Counted from the stretch's first letter, positions 1 through 10,599 are shown. The stretch: DNA of 64,000 nt from Hypericum androsaemum (GCA_963995505.1 OZ023186.1:2418001-2482000); one strand, 5' to 3'. The notes: generated by a model from the sequence alone, not told the origin. Numbers and translations: made by a program.

Positions 1-726
1 CGAGCACCTTCCAGGATGGCCACTGAAGAGGCACGAAGGGCTAGAATGTCTTGGAGACTTCCAGACGGCCGAAGGGTTGCGAGATCCCTCGTGAAGGAGT
101 GCCAGCAAAATCTGGACGCACCTGGAAGGATCAAGAATGCCACCGAAGGGCCACGAGCGCAGCCAGCCTGTCTGCCTAGCGAAGGGACATCTCTGAAGAG
201 CCATGAGCGATCTGGCTGCCTGCCTGAGTCGCACCTCTTCGGAAGTGCCTCGTGCCCCTTCGGAGTGCCTACCTGCCACTCTTCAAGCGCCTATAAATAG
301 GCCTCTCCCCCTCATTTGCCATCCATTCCAGCAACAAGTGCATTCCATAAGCATTGTTGTCTTCTCCTCTCCCCCGTTTTTCACTTACAAAAAGTCCGTC
401 CGAAAGTTTTGGGTATATAAGGGTTCGTCCGAAAGTTTCGAGATACGTGTGCAACGTTCTTGGAAATGCCCGAACAGTCGTTGTATATTGGGGACGATTG
501 CCGTAGCCCGTACCGCACTGAAATATACGGGGCAATCTCGTCTTACGGGGAAAGTGTCCAACACTTGCCTCGACTGCCGTAGATCCTAATCAAGTACACC
601 GAACCCTCCGACTACAACATATTGAATTAAGATTCTCACTCTAATTAAATATTTAGGCCCAATGTCCAATACACTCACTTGTATTGGGCCATCTCTTGCT
701 AGGGTATTAAACCCAATTCTCCAACA
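1..726 (+). repeat. LTR-like terminus (U3-R-U5 style), cut by window start
   Basis: The first 280 bases are rich in recurring cgaaggg and cacgag words. A TATA-like box (cctataaatagg, about 290-301) follows, then a pyrimidine-rich leader, and the block ends in CCAACA at 721-726. A small hairpin (ccaatac/gtattgg with ggcc outside) lies at about 669-690. This is the layout of a retrotransposon LTR read left to right. Its start is outside the window, so neither the TG end nor a TSD can be checked. It could also be a host promoter and leader. Confidence 0.45.
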
Positions 727-1451
727 GAAATATCACTAATTATATTTTTTGGAAAAACAAATTTTTTGGTTGGACAGGATAAAAATTGTCAAGTTCGACC
801 GGTTGAACCGGCAGACAATGTTGTTGACTACCAGTCGTATCACATCACAATTTAGAGTGAAAATGACCTAGGGTAGCTCACAGTCCGTTGAACCACATTT
901 TTTAAAACTATATTTAGGAGAAGATGACTGCATATAAGATGAATGCACAGCGCACATGAATCACAGGGTTGCAAATATTTAGTCTTAGCTATTTTTGTGT
1001 ATAATTGCAGAATTTAGTATCGCGAAACTCTCATACCCCATCAAAATATAAAAAAGGAAGCAAAAAAACCACACGAAAAACCACGTACGAGGAAAAGAAA
1101 ACCCATTTTTATTACCAACATCTTTTTAATGTTGTAGGTGGCGGATATACGTGAGGTTCTTAAAAACCCTATTTGGGGTAATGTGATAAATATCAACGAT
1201 ACGGATCCGAAGAAGATAGTGACTCACGCTATTTAGGGTATATAACAAATTCGAAGGGTAGGTAATACGGTGGTTGGTTGGTACTTGACAAGAAAGACTG
1301 AGAGGTCTCTAATCGTGTACTTAAACCACGAGACGAGGCGACGACTAATTCCAGACCTCACCTCACTACTCAAAAAGAATCATCAAGCTTGTCGAGCCCC
1401 GAAAATTTCAATTCTTATAGCTTGGGATCGACCAAGGCAACCATCAGAGCC
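727..1451. other. Upstream region of the UGT pseudogene, no gene seen
   Basis: AT-rich DNA without a supportable coding region. Around 940-1010 the words catgaatcaca, gcaaat and tgtataattgc resemble part of a segment also seen at about 10400-10520 and, inverted, at about 54830-54960, so some of it is probably a dispersed repeat. The stretch just before 1452 should hold the former promoter and leader of the glycosyltransferase, but no convincing TATA box could be picked out. Confidence 0.4.
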
Positions 1452-2066
1452 ATGTCTAGCTCAAGCAATAGCCAGTTGCAGCAGCCACATATCGCTCTTC
1501 TTCCAACTCAGGGAATGGGTCATCTCACGCCCTTCCTCCGGCTAGCTGCGTCCCTTGTTAACCTCAAATGCAAGGTCACCCTCATAACCAATCACCCAAT
1601 GGTCTTCCAAGCCGAGACAGGGCTCCTCTCTCGGCTTTTCCCCAGGTCGCGGTGAAGCAAGTTTGCTCACCCGTTGCCAAGAAGCCAAACATCCAGAGCT
1701 ACGCACTCTCCACGTCGTCGACCATGTGTTTCTCCTTCATGGCGCACTACCCCGCCCTTTTCGACCATTCAGTCCCTGGTCCCGAACCTGTCGAAATGCG
1801 AATACCGGTATCATCAATAACACCAGCATTGCTCATCCGCGACAGCAAGATGGCAACCATGACGAGGATGATCGCGAGCAACATTCCGAATTCGGACGGG
1901 ATTCTGATAAACACATGCCATAAGATGGAGTGGGAGACACTTGACGCGTTGAAAAAGGCTGAGTACGGGTTGTCGCCGGTGTTCAATGTTATGCTTGTAC
2001 CATGCGACTTCGAGAAAGGGGGCCCGCGAGGCGCGCCATGGTCGTGTACGTTTCCTTCGGCAGCAG
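1452..2066 (+). pseudogene. UGT708-like C-glycosyltransferase pseudogene, N-terminal part
   Basis: The acceptor-binding half of a family-1 UDP-sugar glycosyltransferase. ATG at 1452 opens with MSSSSN, then [19 protein letters not shown], the N-terminal G-x-G-H-x-x-P signature whose His is the catalytic base in this family. The frame breaks near 1630-1655 (after LLSRLFP) and continues in another frame as [10 protein letters not shown] block of roughly 70 residues expected between the VKQV and PNIQSYAL segments is missing. IPNSDGILINT and PCDFEKGGPRGAP then match what I recall of UGT708 proteins. A further deletion after GGPRGAP shifts frame again, so VVYVSFGS at 2041-2066 is read in another frame. 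At 2066 an LTR interrupts the gene and the rest resumes at 3592. Intact UGT708 enzymes C-glycosylate 2-hydroxyflavanones or dihydrochalcone-type acceptors in the cytosol; that activity is family knowledge. This copy cannot make an enzyme. Confidence 0.85.
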
Positions 2067-3591
2067 ATTTTATAAACATGAATCTTGGATTCGTCGCAAC
2101 AGAAGTTAACATTTTTTCACCAAGACAAATCTGATCATGGCAGTATAACATAACATATAACAACATAGTTAGAAAATTCTTACGGTACGTTATAGATCGA
2201 ATCTTCAACTATGATATCCACGTAGTCCTCGTCTACGAACTCTTGACAGCTGATATCTTCGAGAATTTGCTAGGAGAATTCTTTGCCAAGAACTGCTAAA
2301 AAATAATCGTATGTCTAGGCCAAATTAAGTCGCGACTTTAACCTTAGGCAGTACTTTTATTTATATATAAAACTAATGGCCAAGCAACTCCTAATTAAGG
2401 AGGGCTTCCTGCGTGGGAACTAAAGCAATATGCCCTTGGTTGCTCAAATAATTAATTTGGGCATAGAAGCCCATTTAATTATGTACTTTATCCAATAAAA
2501 TAGTCCAATACTTAATTAGTTTTATTATATATTAATTAAATCTAATTTAATTAAAAAAATATAATTTCTATCTAATAGAATTATAATATTTCTCTATAGA
2601 TTAAATATTATTGATCAAATCAATATTTAATCTATCAACTTCAATTCATAAACTAAGACTACTTGTTGTGTGACCCATAGGCCCTCACATGTCAAGCGAT
2701 TAGTCAAACTAATGGTCTTAGTCGAACCCTAGACAATAGACCAGACAATCTTAACATATGAGGTACGTTGCGAGGATACTGCAACTACCTGTAATGTGAA
2801 GCTCATAGTGATACGATCATTTCATTCGCGAATACTCAAGAAGTCTAGAACATGATGAAGTGTCTATTCAAATAACTTAATCATATTATCTCATTCTACT
2901 AATTGATCACATTGTCACTATTTGATGCATTGGCCAATGACTAACGATCCAATTAGTTATGAGAAGACAAGTATTTTCTCCAAGTCTATTTGAGGAATGA
3001 ATAATATTCTTGGCTCAACTACCACGCACAACTACTTCATGATGTATCTAACATATGTTGTATCTACCCCGTTAGGAGTGCAAGCATTAGTCATGGTCAA
3101 AGCCCATCACTCCGTATATGTCGTGCGTATTAACCTCAAGTCAGAGGACTATTACACTACTCTACAAACCGATATTTTCGTAGACACATAAATAGAATAC
3201 ATCAAATAGTTTCTCGGTCGGGCATGTCAATACTCTCCAAAATATATGTGCATCATCAATCATGAAATACCTAGTATCTCGTAGTTGTGAGAACCACTAC
3301 ATTCTCTAAGGATATGATGCAGATCGCACACCAATCTCAATCGCATCATCGATATCTCAATCTCGAAGATCATTGATTGTGGCTATTTAAGAACTATGGT
3401 CACAGTCATCTGAGAACTCACATTCTCAATGACAACATTAGTTCACGGGAACACTAACATGAATATATGCAAATAATCAAATATTATATTCAATAAATGG
3501 AATATCGAAGATTATAAATAATACGAAATAAGTGAATGTGATCAAATATAATGTCCTTATATCGATTGTCTCTAGGACATCTATACCAACA
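2067..3591 (-). mobile_element. Copia solo LTR inserted in the UGT gene
   Basis: On the minus strand it begins TGTTGGTATAGATG (right edge, 3591) and matches along its length the LTRs of the Copia element at 46805-52091, in the opposite orientation. It is about 1525 bp against 1531 bp for the complete LTR; the last few bases at the 2067 edge are lost. The flanks read agcag on the left and cgcag on the right, a 4/5 match that fits a slightly decayed 5-bp TSD. Removing it rejoins the UGT sequence at the glycine-serine-arginine that follows VVYVSF. It is therefore a solo LTR left by recombination, not a full element. Confidence 0.88.
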
Positions 3592-4125
3592 CGCAGGTCG
3601 GCCATGTCAAGGGAGTAGATCAGGAAAGTGGGGAAGGGGCTAATAGCAAGCGGATACAAGTTCATGTGGGTGGTGAAGGATAAGGTCATTGATAAGGACG
3701 ACCATGAGAGGCTCGAGGAAGTACTTGGCACGGAGCTAGCAGACAAGGTCAAGGGCAGAGGGTTTGTAGCCAGGGGATGGGTTGATCAAGGGGCGATAAT
3801 GAGCCACGTAGCGGTCCGGGGGTTCATGAGTCATTGCGGTGGAACTCAATCGTGGAGGCTGCATCAAGTGGAGTGAGGATGCTTGCTTGGCCTCTGGGAG
3901 GGGACCAGAGAATTAATGCTGAAGTTGTGGAGAGGTGCGGGCTGGGAATGTGGGAGAGGAGTTGGGGATGGGCATGGGAGACGGCGGTGGACGGGGAGGA
4001 GATTAGAGGAAGATCCGAGAGATGATGGAGAGCAAAGCTCTTAGGGTGAAAGGTTGTGAAATTGGACGAGATAGTGGCCGTGGGGATCATCAGCTCTGAG
4101 AATTTCTTCAGGAATTGAACATGGA
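3592..4125 (+). pseudogene. UGT708-like pseudogene, C-terminal part with PSPG box
   Basis: Continuation of the gene that starts at 1452. The sugar-nucleotide-binding half shows GLIASGYKFMWVVKDKVIDK, then the plant PSPG box from [10 protein letters not shown] through HCG to [19 protein letters not shown] stop lies at about 3613-3615, where a glutamine codon would be expected before IRKVGKG. One T is missing inside the PSPG box near 3840: the codons for HCGW become HCGG and the frame shifts, after which [11 protein letters not shown] continues in the next frame. The tail ([10 protein letters not shown], then a stop at about 4023) is followed by eroded C-terminal sequence. With the LTR, the missing internal block and at least three frame breaks, this is a dead gene. 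Confidence 0.85.
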
Positions 4126-4836
4126 TAATCCACCACTTTGAATTTGTATGTATTTCGAGTAATTTTATGGTAGTCTAGGGAGATTTCGCACTGATAAAAG
4201 TTACATCCAAAAAAGTTATTTAACTAGTGGAATGTCAATTAGAGAAATCTTTGTTATTTAGTTGAACATTTTGAAACCGCATGATAGTGGAGTGTCAAAA
4301 CGTGTAACTACAGGGTACTAAAGTAAACTTTTACCCAAAAAATGAATAGGATCAAATTTCAAAAAAGGGAAAAAAGACGGAATTAAAATTTTAAAATTTC
4401 CCTATACCTCCTCCATTCTTCAAAATTAAAATAATTCAAATTTTAATTCTGTAATTTCTCTAATGATAATTTAATCTCTATAAGTATTCTCTCTTAAAGT
4501 TTACTAATAGCTATTTTAGTCATATTATTAGTTATATAATTAGTCGTATTAGTAATCATATAATTAGTGATATCTCTATGAGATTTTCACTGATTCCCTT
4601 TTTATTCTATTGTGGATAGTGATAAACGTTGAGGAAGTAATTTCATGTGAAACAAAAAAAAATTAAAAACTCAAAGAATCGAATTTAAAAAATATATAAA
4701 TTTAAAATTCGGACAAATTTAACAGTTTATAATTTTTATTCGAATTCATCTTTGAATGAATCGAATATAAATTATAATTTTTTTAATTCAAATTCGGCGA
4801 ATGTAAAGAAAGTAAGAGTCTGCGTCGATCAATTGC
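4126..4836. other. AT-rich intergenic DNA with a MULE-like terminal scrap
   Basis: No coding sequence seen. Around 4290-4345 the string ctacagggtactaaagtaa, followed by aacttttaccc, resembles the inner-to-outer end of the terminal inverted repeat of the MULE at 58344-60578 (ctacagggtactaaaataa). It is probably a relic terminus of a related element. The rest is low-complexity A/T sequence. Confidence 0.4.
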
Positions 4837-4902
4837 AATTAGCTCTCCCATTGCCCATTCAATTGCAACAGCCGTTGTGTCCGTACCAGATGTGAGATAT
4901 TC
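4837..4902 (-). pseudogene. CYP93-like fragment: start of exon 2 with its splice acceptor
   Basis: On the minus strand 22 codons read EYLTSGTDTT then AVAIEWAMGELI, the same I-helix segment that opens exon 2 of the intact P450 at 19924. The preceding CAG splice acceptor is kept (4905-4903) and about 20 bases of intron-like sequence may follow. The match to exon 2 ends after GELI. It is oriented opposite to the intact copy and like the broken copy at 60777-62449. This is a relic of an additional P450 copy. Confidence 0.85.
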
Positions 4903-4905
4903 CTG

Positions 4906-5123
4906 TCAGCAAGTCATTGTACATCGAGATTAATGTAATATAATGGAACACCCAAGATCACCAGAAGTTCTCGCCCTCAAGAACTCGAAGATTACTTGAC
5001 TAAATTGAGAGATTCAAAAGGGAGAAAGAAGATAATGAGGGAGAGTGATTGTCCGAAGACTTGATTTAATTCAATAACATAATTCAACATTACATAACGT
5101 TGCTCTTAAATAGAACCAGGGGG
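4906..5123 (-). repeat. Older LTR-like sequence, 3' part, split by the Copia element
   Basis: Read on the minus strand and joined across the Copia insertion to 10051-10260, this looks like an LTR or promoter-leader: a TATA-like ctatttaagagc just inside 5111, then a pyrimidine-rich leader and a run toward an A/T-rich end near 4930. The GGGGG at 5119-5123 is the left copy of the Copia TSD. No second LTR or coding region of this older element was found, so its class is unresolved. Confidence 0.4.
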
Positions 5124-5634
5124 TGTTGGGAAACAATCCACTTTCCCGTGGACCTAAACAACGCAACGAACAACACCGGAGCAAGATCTACGAACACAAC
5201 GAGGAGATCGACCACAACTACGAATAAAGAAGACCCACACCCAAACAAGAACAACAGATTTGGTAACCCGGTTCGATCTTGAACGATCTACGTCCGGGGG
5301 CGTACCAAGCCAGGAGAAATGTCACTAATACACTCGATATACACTTTGGAGCTACGCAGGCTCAACAATGGTAGTTTCTCTCTCTACTCTTCTCTTCTCT
5401 CTATCTAGAAACGTCTCTCTGTCTCTATAAGGAAGAAGAAGGATGTACAGTGACGGAGAAGTGTGTATTTATAGTGCCCACAACCTAGGGACTATTTGGT
5501 GTCGGCAGGGGCAAAATCGTCCACCAGAAATCACATTTCTGGCCCCGAATGAATAGTACCGAGTCAACATGTGAACAGTAACTCAGTATATTCAACACGT
5601 GAACAGTAACTCCGTATAGTCTCCATACCCAACA
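5124..5634 (-). repeat. 3' LTR of the Copia element, with adjacent polypurine tract
   Basis: Bounded by TGTTGGG and CCCAACA. On the minus strand the polypurine tract (ccaggtgggagatt, 5635-5648) lies directly upstream of it, as expected for a 3' LTR. The minus strand contains a TATA box (actataaata, about 5464-5473). Confidence 0.95.
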
Positions 5635-5726
5635 ATCTCCCACCTGGAGACTGACCTCAACACTTGTCGCCATTCACTTGATGACCTCCTTCTCCTCTTC
5701 ACTTCTTGGTACGCCGGGTCTCTTCT

Positions 5727-6197
5727 CTAGTTTACTAGACCCGCTGAAGCCATGTTGAGCTTCAGCTTTTCTAAGGTAACCACCTTGGTCAACATATCCG
5801 CGGGATTCACTTTCCCGTCAATCTTTTCAAGCCTTAAGATCTTCCTCTCCAAGAGATCACGTATGTAGTGATACTTCAACTCAATGTGCTTCGTTCTTGA
5901 GTGGAAGGCGGGATTCTTTGCCAAGTGTATCGCACTTTGGCTATCACTGTGGAGCACACTCTCACTTTGCTCCTTCCCCAACTCCCCCAAGAAACTCTGC
6001 AACCATACCATCTCTTTACTTGCTTCCATCACGGCCACGTACTCACTTTCCGCGGTTGACAAAGCTACTACCTTTTGTAGTCTCGAGGCCCAAGATATCG
6101 CCCTCCCTCCCAGCGTAAAGACATAACCACTTGTGCTCCTCTTCTCATCATGGTCATTGGACCCCAAGTCCGCGTCACAATAACCTAGGATCTTCAC
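5727..6197 (-). pseudogene. Copia RNase H domain
   Basis: Encodes the C-terminal RNase H of the Copia polyprotein: GYCDADLGSN, KRSTSGYVFTLGG, ALSTAESEYVA and a terminal VNPADMLTK motif, all standard for Copia RNase H. It is in the same frame as the RT block upstream, but a TAG beside a T run at 6207-6209 separates them. Its product would normally degrade the RNA strand of the RNA-DNA hybrid during reverse transcription. The domain itself looks intact. Confidence 0.93.
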
Positions 6198-6206
6198 ATC
6201 TTTGCC

Positions 6207-7829
6207 CTAAAAAAAAAGACACTTCTCGGTGGTATCTCTCAAGTAGCCAAGGATCCATTTCACTGCAACCCAATGTTGCTCACCCGGATTGCTCATGAAC
6301 TTGCTCACTACTCCCACCGCATGTGCTATGTCTGGCCTCGTACAAATCATAGCATACATCAAGCTACCCACCGCCGATGCATAGGGAGTCTTCTCCATTT
6401 TAGCCTCCTCCGCCTTAGTCTTAGGCGAGTCTTTCTTGGACAATTTGAAGTGTCCAGCTAAAGGAGTCAACTTGGGGTTGGCATTTTGCATACTGAACCT
6501 CTCCAGCACCTTCTCAATGTACTCGGCTTGTGAGAGAAATAGCTTCCCTGCAGCTCTATCTCTCTCAATCCTCATCCCAAGGATTTGCTTAGCCTCACCC
6601 AAGTCTTTCATGGCAAATCTTTCGGATAATTGATTCTTCACCTTGCTCACCTCACTTGCACTGGTGCCTGCTATCAACATGTCATCAACATAAAGCAGGA
6701 GGATGATATAGCCATTATCCAGCTTCTTCATATAACAACAATGATCTGCTCCACAACGAGAAAATTCAATCTCGCGAATGAATCCATCAAACTTCTTGTA
6801 CCATTGTCTTGGAGCTTGCTTCAACCCGTACAAACTCTTCCTCAACCTGCACACAAGCTTATTGTTACCTTGCAAGAACCCCTCTGGTTGCTCCATGTAG
6901 ATCTCTTCCTCTAGATCACCATGAAGAAATGCCGTCTTCACATCCATTTGCTCTAGCAATAAATCTTCAGAAGCCACCATACTCAGCACTATTCGAATGG
7001 TGGTCATCTTTACTACAGGAGTAAAGACATCAGTAAAGTCAATACCATACTTCTGCTGGAAACCTTTCACAACCAATCTTGCTTTGTAATGCTCAGTGCC
7101 ATCCGCCTCTTTCTTCACTCTATAGACCCACTTATTTTGCAGTGCTTTCTTGCCTTTGGGAAGTTGAACTAACTCCCATGTCCCATTGCTCCTCAAGGAC
7201 TCCATCTCATCATCCATGGCAAGTTTCCACTTGTTCACTTGCTCACTTTCTTGAGCTTCTGGAAAATCTTCAGGTTCACCTTCATCGGTCAATAAGAGAT
7301 AGTAGTTTGCTGGCGAATATCTATCCGGAGATCCACGTTGTCTAGTGGACCTCCTCAATAGAACCACTGTTAGTGGTGATCTTGGCTCCATCTCCACTTC
7401 GGCCTCTTGGCCATCAAGTATTCTGCTCCCACCCGAGTTTGAGATGTCTAACTTGACCACCTCACTACTAGGACCCACTTCATCAGCTAAATCTCCCTTA
7501 TCCTTGTACATCACCTTCTCATTGAATAGGACATCCCGGCTCCTCACAACCTTTCGGTTCTTCTCATCCCAAAAATGGAACCCGAACTCATCTCCTCCAT
7601 ATCCAATGAATGTGCACTTCTTGGACTTTGCATCAAGCTTACTTCTATCACCTGCATCCACAAGCACATAGAAAACACAACCAAACACTCGTAAGAAAGT
7701 CAGATCAACCTCTTTGCCACTCCACACCTCCTCCGGTATCTCATTCCCCAAAGGAGTTGATGGCCCTCTGTTAATCAAGAATGCTGCAGTGTTAACAGCA
7801 TCCGCCCAAAAGCATCTTCGGGAGGCCAC
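6207..7829 (-). pseudogene. Copia integrase C-terminus and reverse transcriptase
   Basis: The block begins in the integrase tail (CFWADAVNTAAFLINR, then VFGCVFYV) and runs into the Copia reverse transcriptase: NKWVYRVK, ARLVVKGFQQ, MDVKTAFLHGDL, SLYGLKQAPRQW and the catalytic LLYVDDMLIAG. GSLMYAMICTRPDIAHAVG follows, the usual connection to RNase H. The upstream end is a frame break at about 7829, where the integrase continues in another frame. The RT core looks intact, with both aspartates of YVDD present, but the polyprotein is broken on both sides. Confidence 0.95.
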
Positions 7830-7883
7830 TCTTCAACCTCATGGCCCTTGCTCTCTCATTTAGTATTCGGTTCATCCTTTCAG

Positions 7884-8192
7884 CTATGCCATTTTGCTGG
7901 GGGGGGTCCCAGCTACTGTCTTTTCCATGCGAATCCCATACTCTGCACAAAAGTCTTTGAACTGTTGAAGCTCGTACTCACCACCATTATCGGACCTCAA
8001 ACACTTCACCTTGAGATTCGTCTCGTTCTCCACAAGAGCCTTCCACTTCTTGAAGGCATTGAAGGTATCCGACTTATGCTTTAGGAAGTAGACCCACACC
8101 TTCCTTGTAGAGTCATCTATGAAAGTCATGTAATACAAAGAACCACCCACGGATGCCACCGGTGCCGGTCCCCACAGATCACTATGGACCAA
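7884..8192 (-). pseudogene. Copia integrase core (DDE domain)
   Basis: The segment VHSDLWGPAP, FIDDSTRKVWVYFLK, LRSDNGGEY is the start of the rve/DDE integrase core with its first two aspartates. A TAA replaces the expected sense codon just before VHSD (about 8180-8195). At about 7900 a run of eight C (minus strand) shifts the frame so that the QQNG motif is lost and a stop follows. The glutamate of the DDE triad falls in the out-of-frame part. Confidence 0.93.
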
Positions 8193-9506
8193 TTAAAGCT
8201 TCTCCGCCTTAGGAGTTCTACCACTTCTCGAGAAGCTTACCCTCTTCTGCTTCCCAAATACACAGTCTTCACAAAGCACCCGCATCCCCTTCTCACTCAT
8301 ATGGCCAAGCCTACTATGCCACAGATCTGCATCATTGGTTGCTCCTACAAGATCAATACTTTCATGAGTGTTCCTTGTCATGTACAATGTACCTTCCTTC
8401 TCACCACGAGCCACCACTCTAGCTCCCTTGGTGATCTTCCATGTCCGACAACCAAAGGTCACATCATACCCCTCTTCATCTAGTTGTCCCACGGAAAGCA
8501 AATTTGGAGTATTGATTCTCACATCTCCTTTACCCACAATTTGCAATGGCTCATCATCGGCTAGATAAACCTTGCCAAATTCTCCTGGGGTATACAATTC
8601 CATTATCCCCTTGTCGCTACAAGAGTGAAATGATGCTCCTGAATCCAATACCCAAGCCTCTAATGGGCTACTAACACTCAAGATCAATGCATCCCCGTGG
8701 TCCTCTGTTATTGCATTTGCTGACTTGTCCTCCTTCTTCGGTGCCTTGCATTGGGTTCTAAAGTGGCCAAACTTCTCACAATTCCAACATTTAATAGAAC
8801 TCATGTCCCTCTTCGAACCATCCTTCGATTTGGACTTGGACCTGCTCCGGTCCTTCTTCCCATTCCACTTAGATTCGGACCTCCCTCTATTGCTAGCATT
8901 CAAAGCCGAACCCGAGGCTACTCCAGACTCTTTCCTACGAATCTCCTCACTCATAATCAAGTCCCTCACCTCATCCAACTTGAGTACCACCTTCCCCGCC
9001 GAGGCACTCACCGCCGTGACCGTGCCACTCCAACTATCGGGTAAGGAACTTAGCAAAATTAGAGCTTGTACCTCATCATCGAAGTCAATCTTCACCGAGC
9101 TCAAAGAAGCGATGGTCGCATTGAACTCGTGGAGGTGTACCGACACCGAGGTACTCTCCGCCATCTTAAGGTTGAAGAGCTTCCTCGTCAAGTGAACATT
9201 GTTGGCCGCCGAGGGCTTCTCGTACATCTCGGACAATATCTTCAACAGCTCCTTGGTTGACTTTGCCTTCACCGTATGCAAAGCCACATTTTTGGTCAAG
9301 GACAAGCGAATCACACTTATCGCTTTCCTATCCAACAACGCCCATTCCTTCCCATCAATGCTATCAGGCTTCTTCTCTTCAAGTGCGGGGTGCAAATCTC
9401 TACCGTACAAGTAGTCCTCGATTTGCATCTTCCAATACCCATAGTCCACTCCATCGAACTTCTCCACGGGAGATTTACTATCACCCATCGTGCTTGCTCC
9501 TACCAC
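8193..9506 (-). CDS. Copia Gag, protease and pre-integrase region
   Basis: A 437-codon open frame starting about 30 bp inside the 5' LTR. In order it shows an N-terminal Gag of the UBN2 type (YGYWKMQIEDYL, LHEFNATIASL), a basic stretch (SRSKSKSKDGSK), a CCHC zinc knuckle CWNCEKFGHFRTQC, the aspartic protease motif WVLDSGASFHS, and the Gag-pre-integrase motif LWHSRLGHMSEKGMRVL. Gag forms the particle and packages RNA; the protease cleaves the polyprotein. The frame is uninterrupted up to the stop at the junction with integrase, so this part could still be translated. Confidence 0.93.
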   Translation of the reverse strand: MVGASTMGDSKSPVEKFDGVDYGYWKMQIEDYLYGRDLHPALEEKKPDSIDGKEWALLDRKAISVIRLSLTKNVALHTVKAKSTKELLKILSEMYEKPSAANNVHLTRKLFNLKMAESTSVSVHLHEFNATIASLSSVKIDFDDEVQALILLSSLPDSWSGTVTAVSASAGKVVLKLDEVRDLIMSEEIRRKESGVASGSALNASNRGRSESKWNGKKDRSRSKSKSKDGSKRDMSSIKCWNCEKFGHFRTQCKAPKKEDKSANAITEDHGDALILSVSSPLEAWVLDSGASFHSCSDKGIMELYTPGEFGKVYLADDEPLQIVGKGDVRINTPNLLSVGQLDEEGYDVTFGCRTWKITKGARVVARGEKEGTLYMTRNTHESIDLVGATNDADLWHSRLGHMSEKGMRVLCEDCVFGKQKRVSFSRSGRTPKAEKL

Positions 9507-9521
9507 GCCCTAAACCTGGGT

Positions 9522-9533
9522 GCTCTGATACCA
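9522..9533 (-). other. Copia primer-binding site (initiator tRNA-Met)
   Basis: The minus strand reads TGGTATCAGAGC two bases inside the 5' LTR. This is the standard Copia PBS complementary to the 3' end of initiator tRNA-Met. Confidence 0.95.
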
Positions 9534-9535
9534 AT

Positions 9536-10045
9536 TGTTGGGAAACAACCCACTTTCCCGTAGACCCAAACAACGCAACGAACAACACCGGAGCAAGATC
9601 TACGAACACAACGAGGAGATCGACCACAACTACGAATAAAGAAGACCCACACCCAAACAAGAATAACAGATTTGGTAACCCGGTTCGATCTTGAACGATC
9701 TACGTCCGGGGGCGTACCAAGCCAGGAGAAATGTCACTAATACACTCGATATACACTTTGGAGCTACGCAGGCTCAACAATGGTAGTTTCTCTCTCTACT
9801 CTTCTCTCTCTCTCTCTAGAAACGTCTCTCTGTCTCTACAAGGAAGAAGAAGGCTGTACAGTGACGGAGAAGTGGGTATTTATAGTGCCCACAACCTAGG
9901 GACTATTTGGTGTCGGCAGGGGCAAAATCGTCCACCAGAAATCACATTTCTGGCCCCGGATGAATAGTACCGAGTCAACATGTGAACAGTAACTCCGTAT
10001 ATTCAACACGTGAACAGTAACTCCGTATAGTCTCCATACCCAACA
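9536..10045 (-). repeat. 5' LTR of the Copia element
   Basis: TGTTGGG...CCCAACA, differing from the other LTR by about a dozen substitutions and a small CT-repeat length change. A TATA box on the minus strand (actataaata) marks the likely promoter. Confidence 0.95.
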
Positions 10046-10050
10046 GGGGG

Positions 10051-10572
10051 ATGGCACCCAAGCTGGCTCCACTAATCACAACTGCCTCCTAAATTTACGG
10101 AAATAAATCAGCAACTATCCCACTAACTCACAGAGATACGACTAAGCAAGAAAACAACTGAAATAACAAATGCCGTAGGAACAGGCCCATGAAGCCCAGT
10201 CGGCCCACGACCCGGAAGCCCTCCTTTTATTCCGCAACGACTATAACGACCAGGGAAAGACCTCTCCATTCACCACGTGACATATAATTTATCAGTCTCG
10301 TGAATTTAACACCTTTCGAAATATTTTCTCACTATTCAAAGATGACTGGAACATAAATTTGTCTGTCCAATAAATAATCGGATTTACTTAGTATCGACAA
10401 AAAAAAGTTAAATATTTTGATCGGGCAGTGTGTCAGGTATCATAATTATGCAATTATACACGTAAAATATCACGAGACAGATTTGCTAACCATGTGATTC
10501 ATGCAATCTGAGATATGCACGCCCACAATATAAAAGGATTTTTTTTCTTTTCATTTCTAACCCTGGTTGATA
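10051..10572. other. Rest of the older LTR-like sequence and a dispersed repeat, no gene
   Basis: 10051-10260 continues the older LTR-like sequence on the minus strand. 10370-10572 matches, inverted, the segment at about 54747-54970; shared words include cgggcagtgtgtc, gcaattatacacgtaaaat and catttctaaccctgg. This segment abuts P450 exon sequence at 10573. No coding region seen. Confidence 0.5.
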
Positions 10573-10599
10573 GAATGGGCAATGGCAGAGCTAATTAAC
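10573..10599 (+). pseudogene. CYP93-like exon 2 fragment, left half
   Basis: gaatgggcaatggcagagc and the following bases encode EWAMAELIN, matching EWAMGELIN of the intact copy (exon 2). It is cut at 10599 by the LTR element; the match resumes at 15333 after the element and its TTAAC duplication. Confidence 0.85.

Larger units (their letters stand above)
5124..10045 (-). mobile_element. Full-length Ty1/Copia retrotransposon
   Basis: A complete element on the minus strand: two LTRs of about 510 bp, an initiator-tRNA-Met primer-binding site, gag-protease-integrase-RT-RNase H order, a polypurine tract, and a perfect 5-bp TSD (GGGGG at 5119-5123 and 10046-10050). The LTRs differ at only about a dozen positions, so the insertion is fairly recent. 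The coding region nevertheless carries two in-frame stops (about 8180 and 6207) and frame breaks at about 7900 and 7829, so this copy should be non-autonomous. Solo LTRs of related sequence lie at 45801-46264 and 59328-59793, showing the family has been active here repeatedly. Confidence 0.96.

Noticed and set aside
9522..9533. tRNA-Met-like string
   Set aside because: It is the complement of the tRNA 3' end used as a retrotransposon primer-binding site, not a tRNA gene; no cloverleaf surrounds it. The same applies to 17578-17589.
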